Below, piece after piece: positions 26,351-33,922 of a stretch of DNA of 64,000 bases (position 1 is the stretch's first letter; every line of letters begins with the position of its first letter). The notes below the pieces were generated by a model. That model was not told the origin of the DNA. It saw only the letters and a program-made list of their open reading frames with translations, and ran no database searches. A program made the translations under genes and the position numbers. Source of the DNA: Limnohabitans sp. 63ED37-2 (GTDB lineage: Bacteria > Pseudomonadota > Gammaproteobacteria > Burkholderiales > Burkholderiaceae_C); contig NZ_CP011774.1 of the NCBI RefSeq assembly GCF_001412535.1, positions 2,785,501 through 2,849,500 on the forward strand, given 5' to 3'.

Positions 26351-27223
26351 ATGAACTCCAAAACCTCTGCGCTGCGTGCGCGTTTGAACCAACCCGGCCT
26401 CGTGGTCGCCCCCGGTGTGTTCGACATGGTGTCGCTGCGCCTGGCCGACAGCTTTGGCTTTGATGCGCTGTACATGACCGGCTACGGCACCGTGGCCTCT
26501 CATATGGGCCTGCCCGATGCGGGCTTGGCCACTTACAGCGACATGGTCGGGCGCGTCACCGCCATGGCGGGCATGGCCCGCACACCCTTGATTGCCGACG
26601 CCGACACGGGTTACGGCGGCCTGCTCAACATGCGCCACACCATCCGGGGCTATGAAGCGGCAGGCGCTTGCGCCATCCAGCTCGAAGACCAAGAGTTCCC
26701 CAAAAAATGTGGCCACACGCCGGGCCGCCGCGTGATCCCCATGGCCGACATGGTGCGCAAGATCCAGGTGGCGGTGGACTCGCGCGAGTCCAAAGACTTC
26801 TTGATCATCGCCCGCACCGACGCCCGCACCACGCTGGGCCTCGATGAAGCGCTGCGCCGGGCCGAGGCTTATGCCAAAGCCGGTGCCGACATCTTGTTTG
26901 TGGAGTCGCCCGAGTCCGAAGAAGAGATGCGCCGCATTGGCCAAAGCTTTGATGTGCCGCTGGTGGCCAACATGGTCGAAAAGGGCCGCACCCCGGTGCT
27001 GACGAAGCCAGAACTGGAAGCACTGGGCTACAAGATCGCCATCTTCCCCGTGACCGCCTTGCTAGCAGGTGTGCAGGCCATGACGCAGGTGTACCAGCAG
27101 TTCAAGGATACCGGCTCGTCGGCCAAGGGCGCTACGCCTTTGTACGACTTCGCCGACCTGACCAAGCTCATGGGTTTTGAAGACGTGTGGGCTTTTGAAA
27201 AGCGCTACGCCGAAACCGATTGA
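26351..27223 (+). CDS. Isocitrate lyase/PEP mutase family enzyme (oxaloacetate decarboxylase or methylisocitrate lyase-like)
   Basis: A 290-residue TIM-barrel enzyme acting on a 2- or 3-carboxy acid C-C bond. It has metal-site IADADTGYGG (D83, D85), QLEDQEFPKKCGH with the KKCGH loop at 118-122, and IIARTDAR. Proteins of this size and loop include dimethylmalate lyase, carboxyvinyl-phosphonate mutase-like and oxaloacetate decarboxylases; I cannot choose between them. It is followed 29 bases later by a Bug receptor gene, which suggests uptake and cleavage of one organic acid. Confidence 0.83.
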   Translation: MNSKTSALRARLNQPGLVVAPGVFDMVSLRLADSFGFDALYMTGYGTVASHMGLPDAGLATYSDMVGRVTAMAGMARTPLIADADTGYGGLLNMRHTIRGYEAAGACAIQLEDQEFPKKCGHTPGRRVIPMADMVRKIQVAVDSRESKDFLIIARTDARTTLGLDEALRRAEAYAKAGADILFVESPESEEEMRRIGQSFDVPLVANMVEKGRTPVLTKPELEALGYKIAIFPVTALLAGVQAMTQVYQQFKDTGSSAKGATPLYDFADLTKLMGFEDVWAFEKRYAETD

Positions 27224-27252
27224 TTTACCCCCATAACCACCAGGAGACAACC

Positions 27253-28272
27253 ATGACCCCAAAGACCCCAACACCCCGCCGCCAATGGCTCAAAGCCGCG
27301 CTGAGCACGGGCTTGATGGCCGCTGCCTGCGGCGGCTTGACCTTGAGCGCCAGCACGGCCGCTGCGCAAGCGGCCTACCCTGCCAAACCGATTCGCCTGG
27401 TGGTGCCCTTTGCCCCCGGCGGCGTGACCGACACCAGCGGACGACTGATCGCCGAGCAGCTGTCCAAGCGTTTGGGTCAGCAGGTGATCGTGGACAACAA
27501 ACCCGGCGCCTCGGGCAACATCGGCACACAAATGGTGGCCACGGCCGAGCCCGATGGTTACACCCTGCTCTTGGGTTTTGACGGCACCATGGTGATCAAC
27601 CCGCATGTGTTTCCCAAAGTGGGTTTTGACACCGCCAAAGACTTTGCCCCCATCGGCAAGATTGGCGACGCGATTTTGATTCTGGTCTCGAACCCTGGTG
27701 TGAAGGCCAAGACGCTGCAGGAAGTGATCGCACTGTCCAAAACCCAATCGGGTGGTTTGTCGTATGGCACCTCCGGCACGGGCGGCACACCCCACATTGC
27801 GGGTGAATTGCTCAAGCAGCGCACCGGTGCCAACCTGACACACATCCCCTACAAAGGCGGTGGCCAGGCCATGATCGATGTGATGGGCGGCTCCATCCCG
27901 CTGGTGTACACCGCCGTGGCGGGTGCGATTTCGCACGTCAAGTCGGGCAAGCTGCATGCCGTGGCCGTGTCCAGTGCGCAGCGTGCGCCGTCTATGCCCG
28001 ATGTGCCAACCTTCATCGAAGCGGGCATCAGCGATTTCGACATCAACTCTTGGGTGGGTTTGTTGGCACCCGCCAAAACGCCCCGGGCAATTGTGGACAA
28101 GCTCAACACCGAGCTGAACGCTGTGCTCAACGACCCGGCCGTGCGTGACCGTCTGAACACCTTGGGCATCACCGCCAGCCCCGGCGGCCCAGAGCGCTTT
28201 GGCCGCGACATGGCGCGTGACCTGTCGCGCTACGCGGCGGTGGTCAAGGCGGCCAACATCAAGGCGGAGTGA
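27253..28272 (+). CDS. Bug/TctC-family periplasmic solute receptor
   Basis: A 339-residue Bug receptor with a longer signal (about 38 residues) that carries a twin arginine in PRRQWLKAALSTG, so Tat export is possible; cleavage is near AAA-QAAYPAK. Bug signatures are IRLVVPFAPGGVTDTSGR, DNKPGASGNIG and IPYKGGGQAMIDVMGG. AGGAG precedes the ATG. It is coupled to the isocitrate-lyase-family gene and ends 1 base from the convergent gntR gene. Confidence 0.9.
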   Translation: MTPKTPTPRRQWLKAALSTGLMAAACGGLTLSASTAAAQAAYPAKPIRLVVPFAPGGVTDTSGRLIAEQLSKRLGQQVIVDNKPGASGNIGTQMVATAEPDGYTLLLGFDGTMVINPHVFPKVGFDTAKDFAPIGKIGDAILILVSNPGVKAKTLQEVIALSKTQSGGLSYGTSGTGGTPHIAGELLKQRTGANLTHIPYKGGGQAMIDVMGGSIPLVYTAVAGAISHVKSGKLHAVAVSSAQRAPSMPDVPTFIEAGISDFDINSWVGLLAPAKTPRAIVDKLNTELNAVLNDPAVRDRLNTLGITASPGGPERFGRDMARDLSRYAAVVKAANIKAE

Positions 28273-28273
28273 T

Positions 28274-29047
28274 TCAGCCCCGCAGCCCCTTGACCAGGGG
28301 CTGCGCCAGCCGCTCGCCTTCTTGGGTCCAGAACACCGGGTCGGCTTCGCGAATGCGGGCAATGGCGTTGCCCATGTGCGCTGCAGCGGCTTGCCGGGCC
28401 TCAGCGGGGTTGCCGGCTTGAATGGCCTTGAGGATGGCTTGGTGTTCGCCGCGCACAGCGGCCGCAAAGTCACCGCGCCGGGCCTCATTGGCGCGAGTCA
28501 CCTGCGTGGCCCCGTGCAAAAACTGGCTCAGATAACTCAGCGTCTGGATCAGAAAAGGATTGCGCGTGGCCTCGGCAATGGCACGGTGAAAGTTCACGTC
28601 TTCGGCCACGCCATCACCACCCGACGCCACCGCCTGGTCCAGCGCCTGGACAGCCTGCTCAATGGCCCGCAGGTCACTGGCGCTGCGCCGCTCGGCCGCC
28701 AGCGCGGCCACCTCGGCCTCCAAGGCGCGGCGCACCTCCACCATCTGGACCACCGCCTCTTGCGAAGCGGCGTGCCGGGCTTCGAAGTTCAGAGGCGCAA
28801 AAGGCTGCTGCGCATTCACAAACACCCCACTGCCCTGGCGCGAATCCACCAGCCCCAGCGATTTGAGGCGCGAGACCGCCTCGCGCACCACAGTGCGGCT
28901 GACGGCGAACTGCTCGACCAGTCGCGCCTCGGTGGGCAGTTTGTCGCCCGGTGCCAAACGCCCTTGTTTGATCTCGGCGCTCAACTGCTCGGCCACCTGA
29001 TCGGACAGGCGAGCGCCGCTGGAGACGGGGGTGAAGTGTTGACTCAT
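28274..29047 (-). CDS. GntR-family regulator, FadR subgroup (FCD domain)
   Basis: A 257-residue regulator. The N-terminal winged helix has KLPTEARLVEQFAVSRTVVR EAVSRL (split here for length), the classic GntR recognition helix. The FCD effector domain spans about 95-245 and ligates metal or carboxylate in this subgroup. The start MSQHFTPVSSG was chosen because a TTGT-CAT-ACAA palindrome sits 5 bases upstream. Likely targets are the convergent isocitrate-lyase/Bug pair or the divergent monooxygenase operon (inference). Confidence 0.9.
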   Translation of the reverse strand: MSQHFTPVSSGARLSDQVAEQLSAEIKQGRLAPGDKLPTEARLVEQFAVSRTVVREAVSRLKSLGLVDSRQGSGVFVNAQQPFAPLNFEARHAASQEAVVQMVEVRRALEAEVAALAAERRSASDLRAIEQAVQALDQAVASGGDGVAEDVNFHRAIAEATRNPFLIQTLSYLSQFLHGATQVTRANEARRGDFAAAVRGEHQAILKAIQAGNPAEARQAAAAHMGNAIARIREADPVFWTQEGERLAQPLVKGLRG

Positions 29048-29051
29048 GTGG

Positions 29052-29062
29052 TTGTCATACAA
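29052..29062. promoter_or_regulatory. GntR/FadR-type operator at the gntR start
   Basis: TTGT-N3-ACAA, a perfect 4-base inverted repeat with the usual FadR-subgroup architecture, lies 5 bases upstream of the gntR ATG. Position suggests autorepression. Confidence 0.55.
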
Positions 29063-29140
29063 AAAACACGTCAGAGCATAACGGGCCGGACAGCCACGTG
29101 CTGTCAAACAGGTGTCGTTGGGTCTTGAGCCGTCAATCGC

Positions 29141-29177
29141 TCGTCACTGCGAGGAGCGCAGCGACGCGGCCGTCCCC
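29141..29177. repeat. REP-like extragenic palindromic element
   Basis: The stretch around GCGAGGAGCGCAGCGACGCG, flanked by TCGTCACT and GCCGTCC, matches the widespread GAGGAGCGCAGCGACGC-type extragenic repeat of many proteobacterial genomes. It forms a hairpin around GCGCAGCG. Single copy in this window, in the divergent gap before the monooxygenase operon. Confidence 0.65.
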
Positions 29178-29213
29178 GGCAGAAGTCAGAAGAGCGGAAT
29201 AAGATTACGTTTA

Positions 29214-29240
29214 GGTAAATTGATTTATCAATGGTAAATT
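29214..29240. promoter_or_regulatory. AT-rich direct repeat and palindrome upstream of the monooxygenase operon
   Basis: GGTAAATT occurs twice (29214 and 29233, 19 bases apart, about two helical turns) around the palindrome TTGAT-TT-ATCAA at 29220-29231. It lies 50-76 bases before the monooxygenase ATG in a notably AT-rich patch, so it is a probable promoter/operator. Confidence 0.45.
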
Positions 29241-29289
29241 ACGGCCTGGGCACCGCCAGGTGCTTTTTGACCCTTCTGGAGCTTGTGAC

Positions 29290-30957
29290 ATGGGTGCTTA
29301 CGTCAACCCGATTTATCCCTACAAATCCTCCACCGAGTGGATGACCACACCGCCGCAGCGCAAACCACTGATCGTGATTGGTGCAGGGCCGGTGGGCTTG
29401 GCCGCCGCCATCGACGCGCGCTTGCAGGGCCTGGAGGTGCTGGTGCTGGACGACGACAAAACCGTCTCGGTCGGCTCGCGGGCGGTGTGCTACGCCAAGC
29501 GTTCGCTCGAAATTCTGGACCGCCTGGGCATTGCCAACGAAGCTTGTGGCTTGGGCGTGAGCTGGAACATTGGCCGTACCTTTCTCGAAGAGGACGAGGT
29601 CTACCAGTTCAACCTGGTGCCCGACGCGGGCCACAAGCGCCCCGGCATGATCAACCTGCAGCAGTACCACGTCGAGGAAATGCTGATTGCACGCGCCCTC
29701 GAATTGGGGGCCGACATCCGCTGGCAACACAAAGTGACGGCCGTCACGCCATCAGCCGACCACGCCACACTCACCGTGGAAACGCCCGAGGGCACGTTCG
29801 ACATCGAGGCCGACTGGCTGGTGGTGGCCGACGGCGCACGCAGCCCGATCCGCCGCCATCTGGGCCTGGACATCGAAGGCCGCGTGTTCCAAGACCGCTT
29901 CTTGATCGCCGACGTGATCATGAAGGCCGACTATCCCGCCGAGCGCTGGTTCTGGTTTGACCCACCCTTTCACCCCAACCAAAGCGTGCTGCTGCACAAA
30001 CAAAGCAACAACGTCTGGCGCATTGACTTCCAGCTCGGTTGGGACGCCGACCCCGAAGAAGAAAAGAAGCCCGAAAAAGTCATCCCCCGCCTGAAAGCCA
30101 TGCTGGGCGACGAGCGGCCGTTTGAGCTGGAGTGGGTCAGCATCTACACCTTTCAGTGCCGCCGCATGACCGATTTCCGCCATGGCCGTGTGCTGTTTGC
30201 GGGCGACGCAGCGCACCAGGTCTCGCCCTTCGGCGCACGCGGGGCCAACTCGGGTTTTCAAGACGCGGACGATTTGATGTGGAAGTTAGGCTTGGTCATC
30301 AAGGGACAGGCCAGCGAGAAACTGCTCGACACCTACGCGATGGACCGCCAGTTTGCCGCTGACGAAAACATCATGAACTCGACGCGCTCGACCGACTTCA
30401 TCACGCCCAAGAGCCGCACCAGCAAGACCTTCCGCAACCAGGTGCTGGCGCTGGCCAAGCACCACCCCTTTGCCCGCAAGTTGGTCAACTCGGGCCGCTT
30501 GTCGGTGCCCTCTTTCTTGACCGGATCGGTGCTCAACACCCCCGACACCGACGTGTTTGAAGGCAACATGGTGCCCGGCGCACCGATGGACGACGCGCCT
30601 GTGCAGGTGAATGGCCAAGACGCCTGGCTGCTCGATCAAGTCGGTCGCGGCTTTGCGGCCTTGTTGTTTGTGGATGTCGCGCCCGATGCCCAGACGCTGG
30701 CCACGCTGCAAGCCCTCAAGCAAAACGCGGTGCCGGTGGACAGCTTGATCGTTGCCCACCAAGCCCTGCAGGTGCCCGGCTTCAAAGTGCTGGTGGACAT
30801 ACAAGGCTGGATGGCCAAGCGCTACGACGCCCAGCCCGGCACCACCTATTTGCTGCGCCCCGACCAACATGTGCTGGCCCGCTGGCGCAGCCTGGACAGC
30901 GCCCGGCTGCAAGCGGCCATGGCCCGTGCCTTGGGGCAAGTGGGTACACAGGCCTGA
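29290..30957 (+). CDS. FAD-dependent aromatic monooxygenase (PheA/TfdB/MhpA type)
   Basis: A 555-residue class A flavoprotein hydroxylase. It has the N-terminal dinucleotide motif VIGAGPVGLAAAID (31-36 core), the middle DG motif ADGARSPIRRHLGL and the FAD ribityl motif FAGDAAHQVSPFGARGAN (G305-D306). The C-terminal 150 residues form the thioredoxin-like tail of this family. It should add a hydroxyl to a phenolic ring using NAD(P)H and O2. GGAG lies 9 bases before the chosen ATG. It is followed at once by a DUF2783 gene and a VOC gene, an arrangement that suggests one aromatic pathway. Confidence 0.88.
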   Translation: MGAYVNPIYPYKSSTEWMTTPPQRKPLIVIGAGPVGLAAAIDARLQGLEVLVLDDDKTVSVGSRAVCYAKRSLEILDRLGIANEACGLGVSWNIGRTFLEEDEVYQFNLVPDAGHKRPGMINLQQYHVEEMLIARALELGADIRWQHKVTAVTPSADHATLTVETPEGTFDIEADWLVVADGARSPIRRHLGLDIEGRVFQDRFLIADVIMKADYPAERWFWFDPPFHPNQSVLLHKQSNNVWRIDFQLGWDADPEEEKKPEKVIPRLKAMLGDERPFELEWVSIYTFQCRRMTDFRHGRVLFAGDAAHQVSPFGARGANSGFQDADDLMWKLGLVIKGQASEKLLDTYAMDRQFAADENIMNSTRSTDFITPKSRTSKTFRNQVLALAKHHPFARKLVNSGRLSVPSFLTGSVLNTPDTDVFEGNMVPGAPMDDAPVQVNGQDAWLLDQVGRGFAALLFVDVAPDAQTLATLQALKQNAVPVDSLIVAHQALQVPGFKVLVDIQGWMAKRYDAQPGTTYLLRPDQHVLARWRSLDSARLQAAMARALGQVGTQA

Positions 30958-30975
30958 ATGGAAGAGAGAACTGAC

Positions 30976-31218
30976 ATGCCCACCGACGCCCCCACAGCCC
31001 TGAACACCGCGCCGAATTTTCACGAAGCCGGACGCCGCTTTTTCCGCGACTTCTCGCCCGGCGACGAGTTTTATGAACACCTGATCGACGCGCACAACGG
31101 CCTGAGCGACGAACAAAGCGAGGCGCTCAACGCCCGCCTGATTTTGCTGCTGGCCAACCACATTGGCGACTTGCGTGTATTGCGCGAAGCGCTGCAGGCC
31201 GCCCGCCAAACCGATTGA
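30976..31218 (+). CDS. DUF2783 small protein
   Basis: An 80-residue soluble protein with the DUF2783 pattern: GDEFYEHLIDAHNGLSDEQS and LNARLILLLANHIGDLRVLR. These small helical proteins are regularly encoded directly after aromatic flavin monooxygenases; their role is unknown, perhaps as a subunit or stabiliser. An ATG 18 bases earlier abuts the monooxygenase stop and is the alternative start. It ends 17 bases before the VOC gene. Confidence 0.8.
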   Translation: MPTDAPTALNTAPNFHEAGRRFFRDFSPGDEFYEHLIDAHNGLSDEQSEALNARLILLLANHIGDLRVLREALQAARQTD

Positions 31219-31235
31219 GCCCCTTGGAGACCCCC

Positions 31236-31772
31236 ATGAAAATCGACCGCATCCACCACGTCGCCTACCGCTGCAAAGACGCCAAAGCCACCGTCGAGTG
31301 GTACGTGAAAAATCTGAACATGGATTTTGTGCTGGCCATCGCCGAAGACTTGGTGCCCTCCACCAAAGCCCCGGATCCTTACATGCATGTGTTTCTGGAC
31401 GCGGGTGGCGGCAACGTGCTGGCGTTTTTTGAACTCCCCAACTCACCCGAGATGGGCCGCGACACCAACACCCCGGAATGGGTTCAGCACATCGCCTTCA
31501 AAGTGGACAGCCTGCAAGCCCTGGAAGACGCCAAGGCCCGGCTGCAAGCCAATGGCATCGACGTGCTCGGGCCCACCAACCACACCATCTTCAAGAGCAT
31601 CTACTTTTTTGACCCCAACGGCCACCGCTTGGAATTGGCCGCTGACGTGGGCACGCCCGAGATGTACGCCAAGCTCGACGCCTGCAAGTGGGACATGCTC
31701 AATGAATGGGCCCAAACCAAACGCGCCCCCAAACACGCGGCCTGGATGCACGAGACCGAGCTGCACAGCTGA
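31236..31772 (+). CDS. VOC-family (glyoxalase/extradiol dioxygenase-like) protein
   Basis: A 178-residue vicinal-oxygen-chelate protein with two beta-alpha-beta modules. Likely metal ligands are in IDRIHHVAYRC near residue 7, WVQHIAFKV in the second module and HRLELAAD. GGAG precedes the ATG by 8 bases. As the third gene after an aromatic hydroxylase it could cleave the hydroxylated ring or act on a product (inference). Confidence 0.82.
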   Translation: MKIDRIHHVAYRCKDAKATVEWYVKNLNMDFVLAIAEDLVPSTKAPDPYMHVFLDAGGGNVLAFFELPNSPEMGRDTNTPEWVQHIAFKVDSLQALEDAKARLQANGIDVLGPTNHTIFKSIYFFDPNGHRLELAADVGTPEMYAKLDACKWDMLNEWAQTKRAPKHAAWMHETELHS

Positions 31773-31829
31773 AGCAACACAAGGGCTTCGGATGGGCCTG
31801 CGTGTCCCCCATCCGATCCCACGCCCCCT

Positions 31830-32084
31830 TCAGTCGTTGGCTGCCGCCGCCTGACGTTTGCGCTTGGCCAGTATCCGTGCCGAGTTGAGCCCGGTCATGA
31901 CCATGATGGGCCACAAAAAGGTGCAGACCAAGGCCCACAAGAGGCGAGCGCCCAAGGTGGCGCCCCCTTCGGGCGTCTCGACTTGATGAGGCCCCTCGCT
32001 GAAGATGTGCTGATAGGAAAAAGTGGCCAGGCCGAACACAGCGCCAAACAAGAGGAACAGATAGATGTAGATGTTCAAGGCCAT
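31830..32084 (-). CDS. Small two-helix membrane protein, unknown function
   Basis: About 84 residues with two hydrophobic helices: LNIYIYLFLLFGAVFGLATF at the start and LLWALVCTFLWPIMVMTGLN later, ending in a basic tail AKRKRQ. No family recognised with confidence. The start is uncertain: the ATG has AGGAG abutting it, while a TTG 6 bases further in has AGGAG at ideal distance; a GTG further upstream is also open. Stand-alone between the VOC gene and a gene-free stretch. Confidence 0.55.
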   Translation of the reverse strand: MALNIYIYLFLLFGAVFGLATFSYQHIFSEGPHQVETPEGGATLGARLLWALVCTFLWPIMVMTGLNSARILAKRKRQAAAAND

Positions 32085-32389
32085 CTCCTGGGTAAGGGTC
32101 AACAGGGCCACCTGAATGGGCGGTTTGCCTGACCTGAAGCCGAAGGTTCAAATCAGTGTAACCTTGAAATTACAGCAAGCAGTGTAAATATCCTATTGCA
32201 CACAAGGGCTTGTGTGCCCAACTCAAACCAAAGTGGGATTACGCCCCATGAACGGGCAGGATGTGTATCGCCCTCGCGCACGAAGAGTTATGAAGGCTTG
32301 CCTCTCAAGGGGTCACATCAACCAGCGAAAAATCGCCGCAAGTGTCGCACGAGGGTGGCTTGTACTTGGTCAAGCTAGATGCTGCTTGC
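32085..32389. other. Gene-free stretch with one strong palindrome
   Basis: No convincing gene on either strand; short open frames here have no recognisable domain or ribosome site. It contains a perfect 9-base-arm inverted repeat at 32198-32217. Presumably it holds the promoter of the small membrane protein gene and the 3' region of marR. Confidence 0.5.
32198..32217. repeat. Perfect 20-bp palindrome GCACACAAG-GG-CTTGTGTGC
   Basis: Nine-base arms with a 2-base spacer, about 115 bases from the small membrane gene start and 170 from the marR stop. Too tight for an RNA hairpin at full length, so a protein-binding operator is more likely than a terminator. No U-run follows on either strand. Confidence 0.5.
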
Positions 32390-32887
32390 TCATTTGGGCT
32401 TTCGCCCCTCCTCCAGCATGGCGTGTGCCTCATCCGACAACACCGCCAAGACCCGTCCAAACGCTTCGTAATCTGCGTCGCTCAGCGTCGAACGCAAACG
32501 GTCTTGCCGGGCCATCGACCCCACAATGCCTTGCCTGAGCAGCGCTATCCCTGCCTCGGTCGCCGACAAAAGTTGTCGGCGGCGATCACCTGAATCCGTC
32601 GCCATGGCAATCAAGCCTTTTTCTGTCAATTCGTAGCTGGCACGACTGACCTGGCTGTGATCGAGGTGCGTGGCCGCAGCCACCTGGCCCGAGGTACTCG
32701 GCCCCAAGCGGTTGAGGATGACCAACAGCCGCCATTGCCTGCTGGACAGGCCCAGCTCCTGGCTCACGGAACTTTCCACGACCCTGGCCAGCAATTGCGA
32801 CAACACGGACACACGAAACGTGATCAATTCTTCAGGCGCATGACGGCGCAAGGCGGCGACGCTGACGGCTTTGTTTTTGTTTGACAT
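32390..32887 (-). CDS. MarR-family transcriptional regulator
   Basis: A 165-residue winged-helix repressor. The DNA-binding part is SSRQWRLLVILNRLGPSTSG then HLDHSQVSRASYELTEKGLI and the wing DSGDRRRQLLSAT. It is divergent from the Bug-CaiB-CitE-SGNH operon with 66 bases between starts; a 12-bp palindrome lies 9 bases from its ATG. It probably represses that operon and itself, released by an acid or CoA-ester ligand (inference). Confidence 0.92.
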   Translation of the reverse strand: MSNKNKAVSVAALRRHAPEELITFRVSVLSQLLARVVESSVSQELGLSSRQWRLLVILNRLGPSTSGQVAAATHLDHSQVSRASYELTEKGLIAMATDSGDRRRQLLSATEAGIALLRQGIVGSMARQDRLRSTLSDADYEAFGRVLAVLSDEAHAMLEEGRKPK

Positions 32888-32895
32888 GACAATAT

Positions 32896-32907
32896 TTGCT
32901 ATAGCAA
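32896..32907. promoter_or_regulatory. MarR operator TTGCTATAGCAA
   Basis: Perfect 12-bp palindrome in the marR/bug divergent gap. Its left half, TTGCTA, is also the best -35 hexamer of the rightward promoter, so binding would block RNA polymerase. Confidence 0.65.
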
Positions 32908-32925
32908 GTGATTTTTGGCTATGAT
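32896..32925 (+). promoter_or_regulatory. Promoter of the Bug-CaiB-CitE-SGNH operon
   Basis: TTGCTA (32896) and TATGAT (32920) are separated by 18 bases. Transcription would start near 32932, leaving a short leader with AAGGAG before the ATG at 32954. Confidence 0.6.
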
Positions 32926-32953
32926 TTCACACCACTTTAACAAGGAGACACGT

Positions 32954-33922
32954 ATGTTCAAGCAGTTCGGAAGGTTCTTTGGGGCCCTGGCGTTGGTGTG
33001 TTCAGGGGCCACATCGGCTTGGTCAGACACTTACCCCAGCAAGCCCATCACATTGGTGGTGACCCAAGGGCCGGGCTCGGGCAGTGACGTCACAGGCCGT
33101 TTGCTGGCGGGCTATCTGGGGCCGATACTGGGCCAGAACGTGGTGGTGGAAAACCGCGTGGGCGCGTCCGGCATCATTGGCCACCAGTCGGTGGTACGCG
33201 CGGCGCCCGACGGCTACACCTTGTTGTTCACATCGACGGCAGGCTTGTTTGTAGTGCCGGTGATGAACGCCAACGCAAAATACAGCCTCTCAGATTTCGT
33301 GCCTGTTGCTCCTGTGATGCGAGCACCCTTTGCGGTCTTGGTGGCCAACACCCCCACTGCGCCCAAGACCATGGCCGAGCTCCTCCAAGCTGTGCGGTCC
33401 AAGCCACAGAGCTTCGCTTCAGCGGGCATCGGCACCATGACGCATTTGGGCAGCGAGTTGGTCATGCGCAAAGCGGGTGTTCAGGCCACCCATGTCCCCT
33501 ACAAAGGCAGCGGTGCCGCGTTGACCGATTTGATGGGTGGGCAGGTCTTGTTTGCCACCGATTCCTTGACTGCGTCCATGGCCTTGATTCGCAGTGGCAA
33601 GTTGCGTGCATTGGCCACCACCGATCTGGCCCGGGAAGGCTCACTGCCTGACGTTCCGACTTTGAGTGAGGCAGGCATTCCAGGTGTGCAAGTGGCCGCC
33701 ATTGGTGGCTTGTTTGCACCCAAAGGCACCCCCAAGGAGGTGGTCGACAAAATTGCCGCAGCTGCAGCCAAAGTGCTCGCCAATCCCGATGTCGCGCAAC
33801 GCTTTGCAGCGGTCGAAACCGACCCGCTCAAAGTGTCCATGCCCGCATTCAATGATTTGCTGCGCAAAGAGGCAGAGACTTGGAGCCCCTTGGTCCGCCA
33901 ACTGGACTTGAAACAGGAATGA
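32954..33922 (+). CDS. Bug/TctC-family periplasmic solute receptor
   Basis: A 322-residue Bug receptor. The signal MFKQFGRFFGALALVCSGAT is cleaved near AWS-DTYPSK. Signatures are PITLVVTQGPGSGSDVTGR (glycine loop altered from the usual PFPPGG), ENRVGASGIIG and VPYKGSGAALTDLMGG. The altered ligand loop suggests a ligand different from the other four copies. Its stop overlaps the CaiB start as ATGA, so receptor and enzyme are coupled. Confidence 0.9.
   Translation: MFKQFGRFFGALALVCSGATSAWSDTYPSKPITLVVTQGPGSGSDVTGRLLAGYLGPILGQNVVVENRVGASGIIGHQSVVRAAPDGYTLLFTSTAGLFVVPVMNANAKYSLSDFVPVAPVMRAPFAVLVANTPTAPKTMAELLQAVRSKPQSFASAGIGTMTHLGSELVMRKAGVQATHVPYKGSGAALTDLMGGQVLFATDSLTASMALIRSGKLRALATTDLAREGSLPDVPTLSEAGIPGVQVAAIGGLFAPKGTPKEVVDKIAAAAAKVLANPDVAQRFAAVETDPLKVSMPAFNDLLRKEAETWSPLVRQLDLKQE

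Noticed and set aside
32196..32538. Short plus-strand open frames between the small membrane gene and marR
   Set aside because: No ribosome site, no known domain, and the longer one runs antisense into marR.
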